Source of the DNA: Rostratula benghalensis
Taxonomy: Eukaryota > Chordata > Aves > Charadriiformes > Rostratulidae
Length of the DNA stretch: 64,000 nt
Direction: 5' to 3'
Assembly (NCBI GenBank): GCA_013399305.1
Contig: VXAI01000021.1
Location: 3,651,700 to 3,715,699, forward strand
Shown: one piece after another, positions 48,117 to 59,675 of the stretch
How the letters are laid out: every line of letters begins with the position of its first letter
Position numbering within the stretch: position 1 is the first letter of the stretch
Program-made: the position numbers and the translations under genes
The notes under the pieces: generated by a model
What the model was told of the DNA's origin: nothing
The model's database searches: none
Seen by the model: only the letters and a program-made list of their open reading frames with translations

Positions 48117-48795
48117 GAAAGAATCAAGTACAGCCGGGTTTTAACCCCGTGTGCCAAACCCAGCCGTATCTTCCTGTTACATCAGATGAACCCCCACAGT
48201 TTGATATATTTCTTTGAGGAACTTTATTTATTCATACCAAGTAGTCTGTCTGTTGATACTTTCAAAATGCATGTCCTACTAGAACTGTATGCTTTTAAGA
48301 CCCTTGATGGCAATTTACACAAAATTGAGAACGCTTCAAAGTTGAATGTAGCTGAGACCTGTGGCACCACTGTAGCACCCTTAGAAAGAAAGCAAAGGAT
48401 TAAGTTATTTGGAAGACCGGAGTAGTTAGCAGTAAAATAACTGAAATGATAAATATGCTCATTGGAACTATAACTAACGTTTTACAGTGTATTATATAAA
48501 GAAAGAGAAGAATAAAGGTTAAAAACTTTGTCAAGTGAGAAAGATGATCTGTTAACGTGATTTTGTTTCTTAAGAGTGGCATTGGCTGAGATGATAAAAC
48601 TTTTCTTTTTCCTTGGTTCCCCCAAAAGTTTTATTATAAGTTTACTTACACAAAAGTAATTAACTTTACACTGCATTCCAAGGTAGGGGGCATATACCAG
48701 AAACAGAGGGCAGTCACCTGGAAAATGAGAAATTTCTAGCTCAAGGAGGCAGAGTATGCCTAGTTGAAGTAAAATACAGGAATCAGAAAATTATT

Positions 48796-48825
48796 AAAAA
48801 AAAAAGAAAAAAAGAAAAAAAGAAA
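48796..48825 (+). repeat. A-rich (AAAAAAAG)n tract
   Basis: Runs of A broken by single G at about 8-nt spacing. Confidence 0.9.
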
Positions 48826-51076
48826 TCAACGTGCATACTTTATAGTTGCCAGGGAGTAGTTATAACTTGTGCTGTAATGATTTCTGATGGATGTTGCTGT
48901 AATGTTCACTCCAGTGTTCATTAGAAAGAAAATGGACAAAACAACACCCTAAAATTCCACAGTAGTAGCTGCTTCATTTAGCACAAGACAGAAGCATATT
49001 TGAAGCACTTCCTGAAGAAATTTCTTTTTAAAGAAATATAAGTATACTGTATACTTTTCTGTCCTCATTCATTGTTTTCTTTTGTTTAGTTAAACCAGTT
49101 ATAAGATCTTGTAATGAGACATGTCAGGCTTGTGAGTTAATTTTGTAAAACTTTTAGGTTTGCTATCCAGTTTTATGCCAACTTTTTGAGTATGTGATTT
49201 TTGAAATATCATATGCAAAGCACCCAGTAGCCACCCCTCTAGCCATCAGCTTTTCATTGCTGCTTGTCAGAATCATGCAGAGGGCAGGTGCAGGTAGCCT
49301 GAGGCTCATAGATGTTGAGCATTGCAAGTAAATGCCTGGAGATATGGTTTTATGTGACTACCTAAAGAGGCAATCATTTTCAGCACGTGAAAAACAGTAC
49401 CCTTTCCCCAAACTTGCCTTTAAATTTGTGGCTTAGGAGAGTCTGTCCTAAAGTGCAAGGCACCTCTGACTCTAAGATCAACAGTTTACGAATACGTGGT
49501 CACTATATGCCGTACAAAAAACGGGTTATGAACTTCAAGACTATGAACTAAGAAGACTTGATCTTTATGGACTAATAGAAAGTAATGCTTTAGCATTTTA
49601 ACCTACTTGACTGCTAATACCTGTGACTGGGCTTAATATAAATTAGAGTTAGGGGCTGTCGTGTTGTTTATTTGATGGGCAGTATTGCCTGCAACGATTT
49701 CTGTCTTTGGTGAACCTATTTCAGCTCTGGTTTCAGAATAGCAGAGGTGAGTGTTTCAGAAAAAATAGGAAGTAAAAATCTTTAGATGATGGGCAACAAG
49801 ATCAGGTATTGTTCCAAATCACAAAAGAGATTTTGACAGAGATGTCATTGATAAAAATCAGAAGAAATAGGGCTTCACCTGGGTAAGTTTCAAAAGCTTA
49901 AATTTTAATCAGACCTTTGACATTGAAGGTAAACTTCTCTTTCAAGGTGTACTCTTTCCTCAAATATAACTTTTTGCTTGCCTTTTTAACTAATAAAGTA
50001 GTCATGCTTTATGAGAGACCGAAAGGAGGTTTAAGTTTTGAGGGCTTGGTGAGGGAACTTAATTATATTTTTTTCTTTTTTTTGGAAGTGATTTATTTGT
50101 CTAATAGGTTAAATGTCTTCAGGACTAATTATTGCAGGTAATCACAGATAGGATGGTCCTTTGGGCATAATATGAAGCCATATCCTTGCTGGTAGCACTC
50201 TGCCGCATACTTGGGGAACCATTTTCTAACAGAGGATACATATGTAAGATGGGATTCTAACTGACCGAATGAATCCTTGAAGAAAGATGTTTTAAATTTT
50301 TGTTTTAAGACTTAAGCTATAATTATTATGTTTCAGGATTTCAGTGAAAAAAAACCCCTAAGATATGTAGTAAGGAGGTTTTGTCCCTCAGAGAATCCAG
50401 GGAAGTAGACCTGAAGGCAGACATTTTCAAGTCCTTCTAATTGATTTTTATGTCCTACTTAACTAGCTTTGAAAATCTGAGCTTCAGTAATATGATACTC
50501 TCCAATACAGAACCCCAATATTTTGTCTGGATTAATGATCATTTCAATGGGAGCAAATGGCACACTTACATTATATTGTAATATTACAAAATTAATTTTT
50601 CATGACAAAATGTGAGTTTGTGTATACAGATGACAGCTCTATTTAGCTCACAGCCTGCTTACATTAAATTCTGAAGGTAAGGTACCTTGTTGCATTTTTC
50701 TTTTTCTTCTTTTATTTTTTATTTTATAATCAAACCCACCAGTCTCTTTTGTTGTGGCTGTGTAAGTTCACTGCAGCTATTACAGCTTGAGTCTCTGATT
50801 TTCAGGGAATTTTCAAATCCAATTGCTATATGGTATATTTATGCTGGAATTTTTAACATGGTAATATGTTCCCATTTGCTAGTATTATTGTTGATATCTA
50901 TAAAATATCAGCTATACATTTCAGTGATCTTACCATTTGAAGTTCTTGGACATAATGGTAGAACTGTACTTTCACAATTAACACTCTCCCCCACCCCCAT
51001 CTCTTTGCTTGACGTCTTTAGTTTCCTGTTTAAGAGGTTTCTTGTTACTATTTGAAGTCTTCCTTATGTGTATGCA

Positions 51077-51118
51077 GGTATTACGCTACCGGCAATTGTG
51101 CCAAGGAGTTTGCATCTG
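51077..51118 (+). other. candidate 42-nt in-frame microexon
   Basis: A pyrimidine-containing stretch ending in TGTATGCAG (to 51076) is followed by 42 nt and then CATCTG|GTAAGCG. The length is divisible by three, and one frame reads YYATGNCAKEFAS across the exon. The block keeps two CpG dinucleotides in an otherwise CpG-poor region, which hints at constraint. No flanking coding exon is recognised in the window, and I do not know a protein with this peptide. A chance arrangement remains the more likely explanation. Confidence 0.2.
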
Positions 51119-54100
51119 GTAAGCGTAGCACAAATACAATTTAGCTGGTGTTCAGGTCAAAGTCCAGTGAAAGAACCTGATGAAGATGTGTCCTAAATGC
51201 TTTCCCGTGTTTTGCGTGCAACAGCTTTGAGACATTAAGCAGGGATGTACAAAGACTCAAAGCCTCCCATGTTACTTAACTATTCACAATTCTACATAAT
51301 TCTTGATGCTTTGTCTAGCAAGAAAAGTACAGTCATGGAATTTGTTTTTATTTTTTCTTTCCAAAAAGGCTGTTTGCTCAAAGGAGGTCAGCAGTTCTAG
51401 ATAAAATAAAAAAAATATATATGTATATAGATAATATATAAAAAAAATTGGGGATACAGTGAATATGCTCCCATAAATATAGATCATGGATTTGAATTGC
51501 AAATCAATGTGATTCCATTCTGTTGTGTAATTGAATTTCAATTTAGTCCAATCCAGAGCTCATGAGGCTCATTAAAGAGACTTAACTGCATGCTAAATTA
51601 CAGTTTGAATAACATTTTATACTTTTTATACTGCCCAGTCATATGACTGAGCTGAAGGAACATACCCTCTTTTAAACAAAGTAAGGCAATTCGTCAGTAA
51701 AATTACTTTAAACATTGGTCTGAACATGAAAGAGGAGGGAACCTGACACACATTATGTATTTAAAAGATAAAGGGAGCCAAAACCTACCAATATAGTTTT
51801 AATACAATTTGTTAAGAAAAAATACTTTAGTGTGGTAGTCTAACAGCTCCCAGTATGTGTGGTGTTCTTCCTTCATAATGCAATTATGACATAATGATAA
51901 TATTATGTAATAAACAAAACCATTGTTATTATTTTGTGTTAAAGGTGTATCCAGAGAACCCTTGTGAGATTGTTTTGCAGTAGCACCCTGAGACCCTGCT
52001 ACTGTTGCAAATCCCTGTGCACACATAGGAAAAGATTAAAAAGCCATCATTCCAAACAGAGAAAGTACATTTGAGGCACAGAGAGAGGGCAGAGAAAAAA
52101 AAGAAGCTGAACATTATAATGGAGGTCAATACTGGAGCTGCCATATGTGTCGTTGTCTTGCTGATTTCAGTGGTTGTATGACAAATATGAGTCCCTCAAG
52201 GGTGACTCTGGATGCCATTTCCCAACCATGTCCTCTGCCCATGGCTGCTTCTCTGGGTGTAGCATGTAGTTCCAAGTGCAGTTTGTATTTGCTGTAAAAC
52301 TCTTTCTGTATTTGAGACACCCTCCTAATAGTACCGCATGTTGGAAGGGTTTCTGGTATTTGGAACACAGTCGTACTTCTTGGGCTTTTAGTGCTGTAAC
52401 TTTTAATTCTGGGCTTAATTTGCCTTGTAGTGCCTTCAGCACATTGATCTGTATGTGCAAACGCTACAGAAACATACCCGTTTTGAAAGCTTTCTCTGTT
52501 TTCTTTAATTCAATCGTATTGGTTAGGACTGACCCAGCCTGTGGCTATTAAAATGGCACACAGCTCCTCAAGAAGTTCAGAAGTGTTTTTTGTGTTATAG
52601 CCACATCATGTGAGTGGCAGTGGGCTGGTGCAGGAACTGCTGGGCAATTTGAGTCCCTTGATGTGGGAGCGGGGAGCCAGCAGTGCTTACCAGCCTGCCC
52701 TGACCACTGAGGAGGCTTTTGCTATCTCTAAGCCCTGAGTTGTAACTGGAGTTCCTCCTCCCACTTCAGCCTTCCAAGCAGCGTGGTGTATATCTTGTGG
52801 TTCTTATCTGCTTGCAAGTATGACGGCAGAGCTTATCAGATCTGGAGTGTTACTCTGTTTTCCTTTTATATGAAAGAATAAATACATATTTAGGTATTTC
52901 TTTCATCTGCACAGTGAATTAGACTTTTTTGGAGTTTTCAAGCATAATTTTAGTGGCAGGTGTAATAATACATTTAAATTAGTTGTTGGATGTGTGCAGT
53001 ACTTTTTTCATTAAAATGCTTTTTGGTCTTAACCTTATGCTAGGCTATGAAGTGATACAGCCAAAAACACTTTAATTTTGTATTCTGTGTTCAGGTCCTG
53101 TAGTGACTGAATGCTTTACTGATATGCAGGCACACAGCAGAGAAACCTTCACGAGCTGCCTGTACTGACAGAGTGCATTTTGCAGATGTATGTGTGTTTA
53201 CAGAAGAGATCATAAAGAGATCTTATAGTCCCTTACATAATATAATGCTGCCAGATCATGTGCCACTACTGAGTAATACCCTTTTGGGAGAGATGGGGAA
53301 CAGATTTTGAGGGGTGATGCTTGTGGGGTTCCTTTTTTAAGAGGTAGTTTACAGAAACACCATATATTGTATTTGTATGTTGACATGCTTTTTGTAGGCA
53401 GATGTGAGGTTGCTCTAAACTGGAAATCATGTAGTTTACGTAAGTGCTAACCATAGCTAAAATGGATCTGAGTGAGTTTGTGGCCAGTCATCTCCGAGTG
53501 TGGGCAGAGTGAGCTCACATCTCCCTGCAAAATTCTGTGGAGATGTATCTTATTTTAGGTAATTTTTTTAAGCCTTGTTTCTGTAATAACGACATCACAG
53601 CTTCTGGTATGTAGAATTGTAAAGCATTGCTGTTACAGAAGGAAGAAATAGTAGCTCCTTTTTGTGAATAGGAAACCAAGAAGCACAAAGAAACTCTTTT
53701 GCTGAAGGTCGACCAGAAAATCTATGGCAAATGTAGTGACTGAGTACAGAGCTTTGGAGACTTATGTTTACATTGTATGCACTGTGTTGGTCTTGCCTCA
53801 CTGTGATGCAGCATGTGTTTTAAAATGACCACTTGTGTAACAGGTGGTACGCTCCGATTCCTCCTTTGATATATCATTTGGCTGCAATCTCTATTACAGA
53901 GTACAAAAATCCAAATGGGGATCATAGCAGAGGAACTATTCTAAAATGAAGAGCATTGGGGACACAACATTGTGGTTGTTCTGGTTTGGTTGAGGTTTTT
54001 TGTTATTTTGTTTGTGGTTGTTTTTTTCTTTTTTTTCTTTGTTAATGCATAGAATCAAAGAGAATAAACAGTTTAAGAAACAAGCCAGCAAAGGCATTAA

Positions 54101-55016
54101 AATACAATCCCAGGCCATTGAAGAGAAGTGACACAAAGGGAAGATAACAGGAATTTCCATGTCTCTTTTGTAGAAAGTCTCATCTATAGCAGTTAATTAC
54201 TGTGTTTACTTTCCTGTTTCAAAATGAACACGTATGAAGAGTTTTCCATGTGTAAGTAAAATATTCTTCATTGAATCATCTGGAAACTGTGCCATCTACT
54301 GTAATTAAGTAAGATTTTTAGAAAGCCAGCTCAAAGGATCTCCTCGTAATCAGCCTACTGCCCCCTTCATTTTTGAGATTGTGGCTAAGGGCTTACAGGT
54401 CCTCATTAACGTTGTTTTAATTGTGGAATTTTGCACATTTCAGGGTGTGAAATTGCTGTATGAGTCAGGCCCTAAATGTATAGCTTCATTTCTGTATTAC
54501 TCCTTTTTCTCATTTCACATCATGCTATAATTCTGAAAATAGTTTTTTAACAGTTGTGAATGGTTCATATTTTAGTCCCAGCAGCCCACAATGATAGGCC
54601 ACATTCTCAAATGATATAACAAGATGCCATGCTTTTTACTAAATAACTGCTTCCATTTTTTACTTGCAGGCTTTCTTCATGCTCAGTGATGGCTATGCAC
54701 AGAAAAGACAGGCTACCTGTAGAGGTTCCATCTTAGAAGAATCAGAATATTATTTTAAAAAATATTATAAAATGAATAATTTTTGTTTTTCTTTCCAAAA
54801 GTGAAAAAAAAATTATGTTCTGAAAACTAAAAACTATTGGAATTATTAGAATTGATGGTGTTTAGGTGAAAAGAGTACTGTTTTATAAGTGGCATTTTTG
54901 GTGATTCATAATAGTTAGGGCATATAAAATCCTGCACTTATTTAGTGATATTCATGATGTGTTTTATGTCCAGCATTCTCTTGGGGTCAATATGCGTTTG
55001 TAAGACAAATGATAGC

Positions 55017-55057
55017 ATAACTCACTTTTTTTTTTTTTTTTTAGAAAAGTGAGTTAT
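55017..55057. repeat. hairpin: 13-bp perfect inverted repeat with T-rich loop
   Basis: ATAACTCACTTTT (55017-55029) and AAAAGTGAGTTAT (55045-55057) are exact reverse complements, separated by a T-rich 15-nt spacer. It is too short for a microRNA precursor and carries no terminal features of a known transposon. Confidence 0.9.
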
Positions 55058-56933
55058 TTTGAAAGATTCTCTGAAATTGTTGGATGATTATATGTTATTC
55101 TTAGTGGAGTCAATGAGAGATGGTTAACTTTATTAACCCTCCTTTTAAGCCAGACCTGTGACTTTTTGGTGTTTGTGGAAATGACCTTTGCCTTATTTCA
55201 CGTTACCTGACATTAGGACACCTTTTCCTTTTTGAAAAAAACAACCCCAAACAAAGGGTCAAATCCACGAAAACTGCTATGATGTTTGCCTTTGAGCAAA
55301 ACTTTTCATTTAAAATGTAACCTTCTTATTGGCCTTCTAAAATACAATTTTTGAGGCAAATGAGGAGAAAATGAACCTTTGCTATTTTCATTGAAAGCTG
55401 GTTGCCTGAACCTTTAGGTCCTTTTGTAAATCCCTGTCTTTGTGGTTTCTTGTTTTCCTCATGGTGGCATTTTGTGTTGTTTGGGGGTTTTATATTCTGC
55501 TTTCCAAGATTTGGGAGTCCGTCGTGTGTTACCTCTGGATGTTTTCAACAGCAAGTGTCACAGAATTATAACCAGTAAATTCATCTAGATCTGCTATATT
55601 GCATATCCTTTTGCCTCTGCCTTGCAGCCGTGGTTCAGGTTGTAGGCTGAAATGCTGGTTAGTACCCGGGCGCTGGAGTCACTGGCACACAGGTTTCAGT
55701 CTGTACACTGTGTTTTTCTTCTGGTGTCAAAAGCTTTGACATTTTAACAAAGTGGAAGAACAGAAAGTCAGGTAAAGCACAGGAAAAAGAAAACATAAAC
55801 TTTTAAATTTGGTTCATGCCATGTGCTGATTTAAGTATGAAACATCTTTTGGCAAAAGTATCTGAAATTAGAGCATAGGTTTCTCTTTTAGCTTTATTTT
55901 TCCCCTTTCATAGTGGGACTGGCAGAGCCAGCCTTTGATAAGGATGCTAGCAACTTTCAAAACAAGCATCTGAAAGTCCTGCAGAAATTGCAGGTATAGA
56001 GAACATTTTGAGCACATTTTGACCACAAAATATTGGGGTGAAGTGTCTGGTGGGACTTGTGTCAATAAAATCAACAGCATACTTGAAAGAATGTTTATGC
56101 AGCAACTGTTCACCAGTGTGATCACCTGGAATTCAACTTGAGACTTCTAAAAACAAAGCATAAATAGTTAAAGCTAATAGAATAAGGGCTAGACTTGTGA
56201 AAGTGTTAGGTCTTTCTTTTCAACATCAGTGGGAGCTGGCCTCCCAAACACTTTGAAAACATGATGCAAGTCTTTTTTTGGTAAGAGACAGGTGAAAAAA
56301 TCTACATGGAACAAGTAACAACCTATATAGTATTAGTCCTTGGTCTATTTTATTTATGTAATATTTTTTTATTTAATTATATGATTTGTGTGGGCTACAC
56401 CTGATAGAAATTTAGTATTAAACTTTATGATGTTAGTGTTTCATGGACAGAGGGTTTTCTACATCGATAAGAAAAGATTTTTTTTGTTGTTTAAGAAAAT
56501 ATATGTGGAAAGTTAAAATGAAGAAAAGTGATGCAAGGCTCTAAGTGTAAACAAGAAAAAAACCCAACTTCATGACTTTCATCTAATAGGGTCAAAAAGT
56601 TTGCTTTTCTCTTTTTTTTTTGTGTGTGTGTGCATGTAAATGTTAGCTATGTTTTCTATCTTTTGAGCCAGGATCTGTGCAAGGTAAAATGAGTCAAGGC
56701 AGTAAGAAACAGGTATCTTTTTCTTCCATATAAACCCCAGGTACCTCATACCCTCATACTTGAGTTTTCACTGTGAATAACTGAGTAACTTTCTGTTCAA
56801 TTAGTTTGTTTTCAACATTTTACTTATACTCTGGTTGTGTTGGTAGAATTCTGCGATTCCTGAACACTTACTTTATTGTACTATTTTATTAAATTATCTA
56901 AAGGAATGTGGTTGAAGGAAAAGTAATTTTTGT

Positions 56934-57466
56934 ATGATGGACCTTAAAGAACATATAGTTCCAACCCCCCTGCCATGGACATGAACATCTCCCACTAGAC
57001 CAGGTTGCTCAAAGCCCCATCCAGCCTGGTCTTGAACACCTCCAGGGATGGGGTATCCACAGGTTCCCTAGTCAACCTGTTCCAGTGTCTCACCAATCTC
57101 ATAGTAAAGAATTTTTTTTCCCTAATATCTAATTGAAATCTACTGTTTTCCAGTTTAAAACTGTTACTCCTCAACCTGTCACTACACTCCCTGATAAATT
57201 CCCTCCCCATCTTTCCTGTAGGGCCCCTCTAGGTACTGGAAGGCTGCTATAAGGTCCCCCAGGAGCCTTCTTTTCTCCAAGCTAAACAGCCCCAATTCTC
57301 TCGGTCTGTCTTTACAGGAGAGGTGCTACAGCCCTCTGATCATCTTTGTGGCCCTCTTCTGCACCTGCTCCAGCAGGTCCATGTTCTTCTTTTGCTGGGA
57401 CCCCAGAGCTGGACACAATACTCCAGGCAGGGTCTCATGAGAGTGGAGCAGAGGCAGCAGTCTAGC
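56934..57466 (-). mobile_element. CR1 LINE, 5'-truncated, minus strand
   Basis: About 530 bp that reads on the minus strand as the CR1 ORF2 C-terminus followed by the short 3'UTR. The 3' end is at about 56934, where AGTTCCAACCCCCCTGCCAT is the reverse of the usual 3'UTR. The octamer tail is nearly lost. It lies in inverted orientation to the 27 kb copy, and its 3'UTR resembles that copy. Confidence 0.95.
56992..57210 (-). pseudogene. CR1 ORF2 C-terminal remnant, minus strand
   Basis: A 71-codon open frame ends at the usual CR1 ORF2 stop, with residues such as RFQLDIREKKFFTMR and HWNRLTREP that are typical of the far C-terminus. Upstream (57211-57466) the homology continues in another frame (EYCVQLWGPS), so at least one frameshift is present. 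It is non-functional through 5' truncation. Confidence 0.88.
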
Positions 57467-59328
57467 CCAGATGAGTCCATTCTGAGTAGGCTGGGCTGTT
57501 TGGGGTTTGGTTTTTTGGTTTTGTTTTTCAACCCTGACTAGCTGTGTAATGGGTAAACCTGCGGCTGATTCCCAGTTCTGAGGTGTTATCTGAGATAACT
57601 CATCTTGTTATCAACCCTTCATCTCTCAGGGTCACTGGGTGTGGTCGGTCCTGTTCAGCCTTCTTCCTCACTGTTGCCGTAAGGATCAAGGCTTCATATG
57701 CATATTATTCTGCAGGTTTTTTCACCAAACTGAACTTTTTACCTGATAGATTAACAGAGTGCTAAAGCCAAATTTAAAGTTTTGTGTATTTAACCTTTCC
57801 TCATAATTGCTTGTCCAGAGTAAAAGTTTGGTGCTTTGTTCCTAAATTCTCTATGTGAGGTGGTGTGCATTTAAAGTGTATTTATACTCTTTCAGATTAA
57901 TTAACTGTGACCTTATGAACCACTGTCCTTGTTTAATTGGTGGCTCCAAAGCACACTAATGGCATAAATCAGCTGATAATGAGATTCAGACTTGCTTTTA
58001 AAATATATAATAACACTGCATTGATATAGCAAATGAGATTTGTTGACTCTCTGTTGTTATTACAGGAGAGAAGACACGATTAAATGTGTACTTTCAGGAT
58101 GGGGGAGGGCTTGGTTGGAATGAATAATATGCACTTCAGGGTGGGTGTATGAAATAAGGAGGATATTCTACATCAAGATAAGTTTGGTATTCTCTCCTTG
58201 TCTCTAGGCAATCTGCAGTACTGGCTGGTGCACTTTAGGATACAGAAATGTTGTGGGAAGGTGTTTCTTAAAGATTACTGGAGGCTAACAAAAATGATTT
58301 CATCTTAAATATAGTTGCACATTTTTAAACTGAGCTTATACCCACTGTTTTATGAACTGCAAATTAATCAGATAGCTCCCAGAGAACAAAAAGGTTTTGA
58401 CTCAAACTAGTTGCCCAGGCTCCATTACTATTTTCAGTTTAATGTTACCCATATCCATCCTCACATTTGGAAAGAAAACAAGGGCTGAGCAACAAAGTTT
58501 CTTTGTTTTCATAAGAACTAAAAATGTGCTGTATGTAGACCAAACAATAAAAATAAACTACTGAACTACCTTCTAATGCATGGGGGTTCTGGAGAGAGGA
58601 AACCATGGATATTTAGAGGCATAAAGTGAGTCATTGTGCTAGTTAAAGAATTTTATAAGGCAAGCTCTGTGGGTTTGAGTTGCATCTGTTACCTTTCCAA
58701 CTAGAACTGAGGGGTATGCAGGAAAAAGAATGTTGGATTTAATCATGCCTTATAGTGAACACATTGTACTTGGGCTAAGCTTCTAACTGGGATCTAGACT
58801 GTAGGAGAACAAAATCGTTAGTCTGTCTTTCTGTATGCATTTTGCCTTAGATGGGTTCAAGTCAAACACTCTTAATATTATTTTACAGCAGTTAAGCTGC
58901 AAAATGCTGTTAATAAAATACGTTAAAAAAAGTAATGAGTGTTCTGTAACACTTGAAAGCAAAAGAAACCTCACCAAACCCCAACCAAACAAAAAGCCTC
59001 AACAAAAAAACCCAACTGTCCAAAAAACCGTTACAGCTATTTTCCTTATTAAAAGATAACCATGCTTGCATTTATGACAGTTCTTAGAAGCTGCAATGGT
59101 CTGGGTTGCTATGGTGTGAGATGCAGAACAATGAAATAATTGTTTCTCTTGGTATTGGCTTCCTGGAAACAAATTCTGGGTAAATTACTGGGCTGAAAAA
59201 GTGACAACGGGCTTGTGTTCTGTTTTTATTTAGTTTATAGTTAAAAATAATAACTATTCTATAAAAATAGTAATCTTTATCAGTTTTGGACTCTCTTTTG
59301 TTTACCTTTTTTCCTGTTGTATTTTCAG

Positions 59329-59399
59329 GTCATTTTCATGAATTCAAAAGCAACTTATCAGTGATTTCTGGGAGCTGGGGCTGATTTTCTTGTGTATTT
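59329..59399 (+). other. weak candidate 71-nt noncoding exon
   Basis: A very strong acceptor, with pyrimidine tract 59291-59325 ending in TTTTCAG at 59328, is followed after 71 nt by TATTT|GTAAGT. All three frames contain stops, so it could only be a UTR or lncRNA exon. T-rich DNA produces acceptor-like sequences often, hence the low confidence. Confidence 0.18.
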
Positions 59400-59657
59400 G
59401 TAAGTATTTCTTGATTAATTTTCCTGTTAAATACATCTTTCTGATATCTTTTACCATGAAGAATGGAAGCTATTTTAAAACGCCGCTGTCATGTCACAGT
59501 TGTAGAATGTTCCTTTATTAAGAAATGACCTAACTACTAATACACTTTTTGTAGGTTTTTTAATACCAACTTATGCTATAGTTATTCAGCGGGGCTACAG
59601 ATGCTTGAATTAACAGTGACTATTCTAGTTATTTCAAGCCTTCTTTTGGGTTTTCAA

Positions 59658-59675
59658 AATAATAATAATAATAAT
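59658..59675 (+). repeat. (AAT)n microsatellite
   Basis: Six perfect AAT units. Confidence 0.95.

Larger units (their letters stand above)
46834..56933. other. AT-rich noncoding stretch
   Basis: About 10 kb with no recognisable gene. It contains a short tandem repeat at 46930, an old repeat fragment at 48079, A-rich sequence at 48796, a microexon candidate at 51077, and a hairpin at 55017. A somewhat GC-richer stretch lies at about 52610-52760 but has no other feature. Confidence 0.6.

Noticed and set aside
49683..49746. Possible 64-nt exon ending in a perfect GCAGAG|GTGAGT donor
   Set aside because: The donor is excellent, but the acceptor candidates (GATGGGCAG, CCTATTTCAG) are poor and give inconsistent exon sizes.
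50687..51055. 122-codon plus-strand open frame
   Set aside because: Hydrophobic F/I/L-rich composition expected from T-rich DNA. No signal, domain or splice context supports it.
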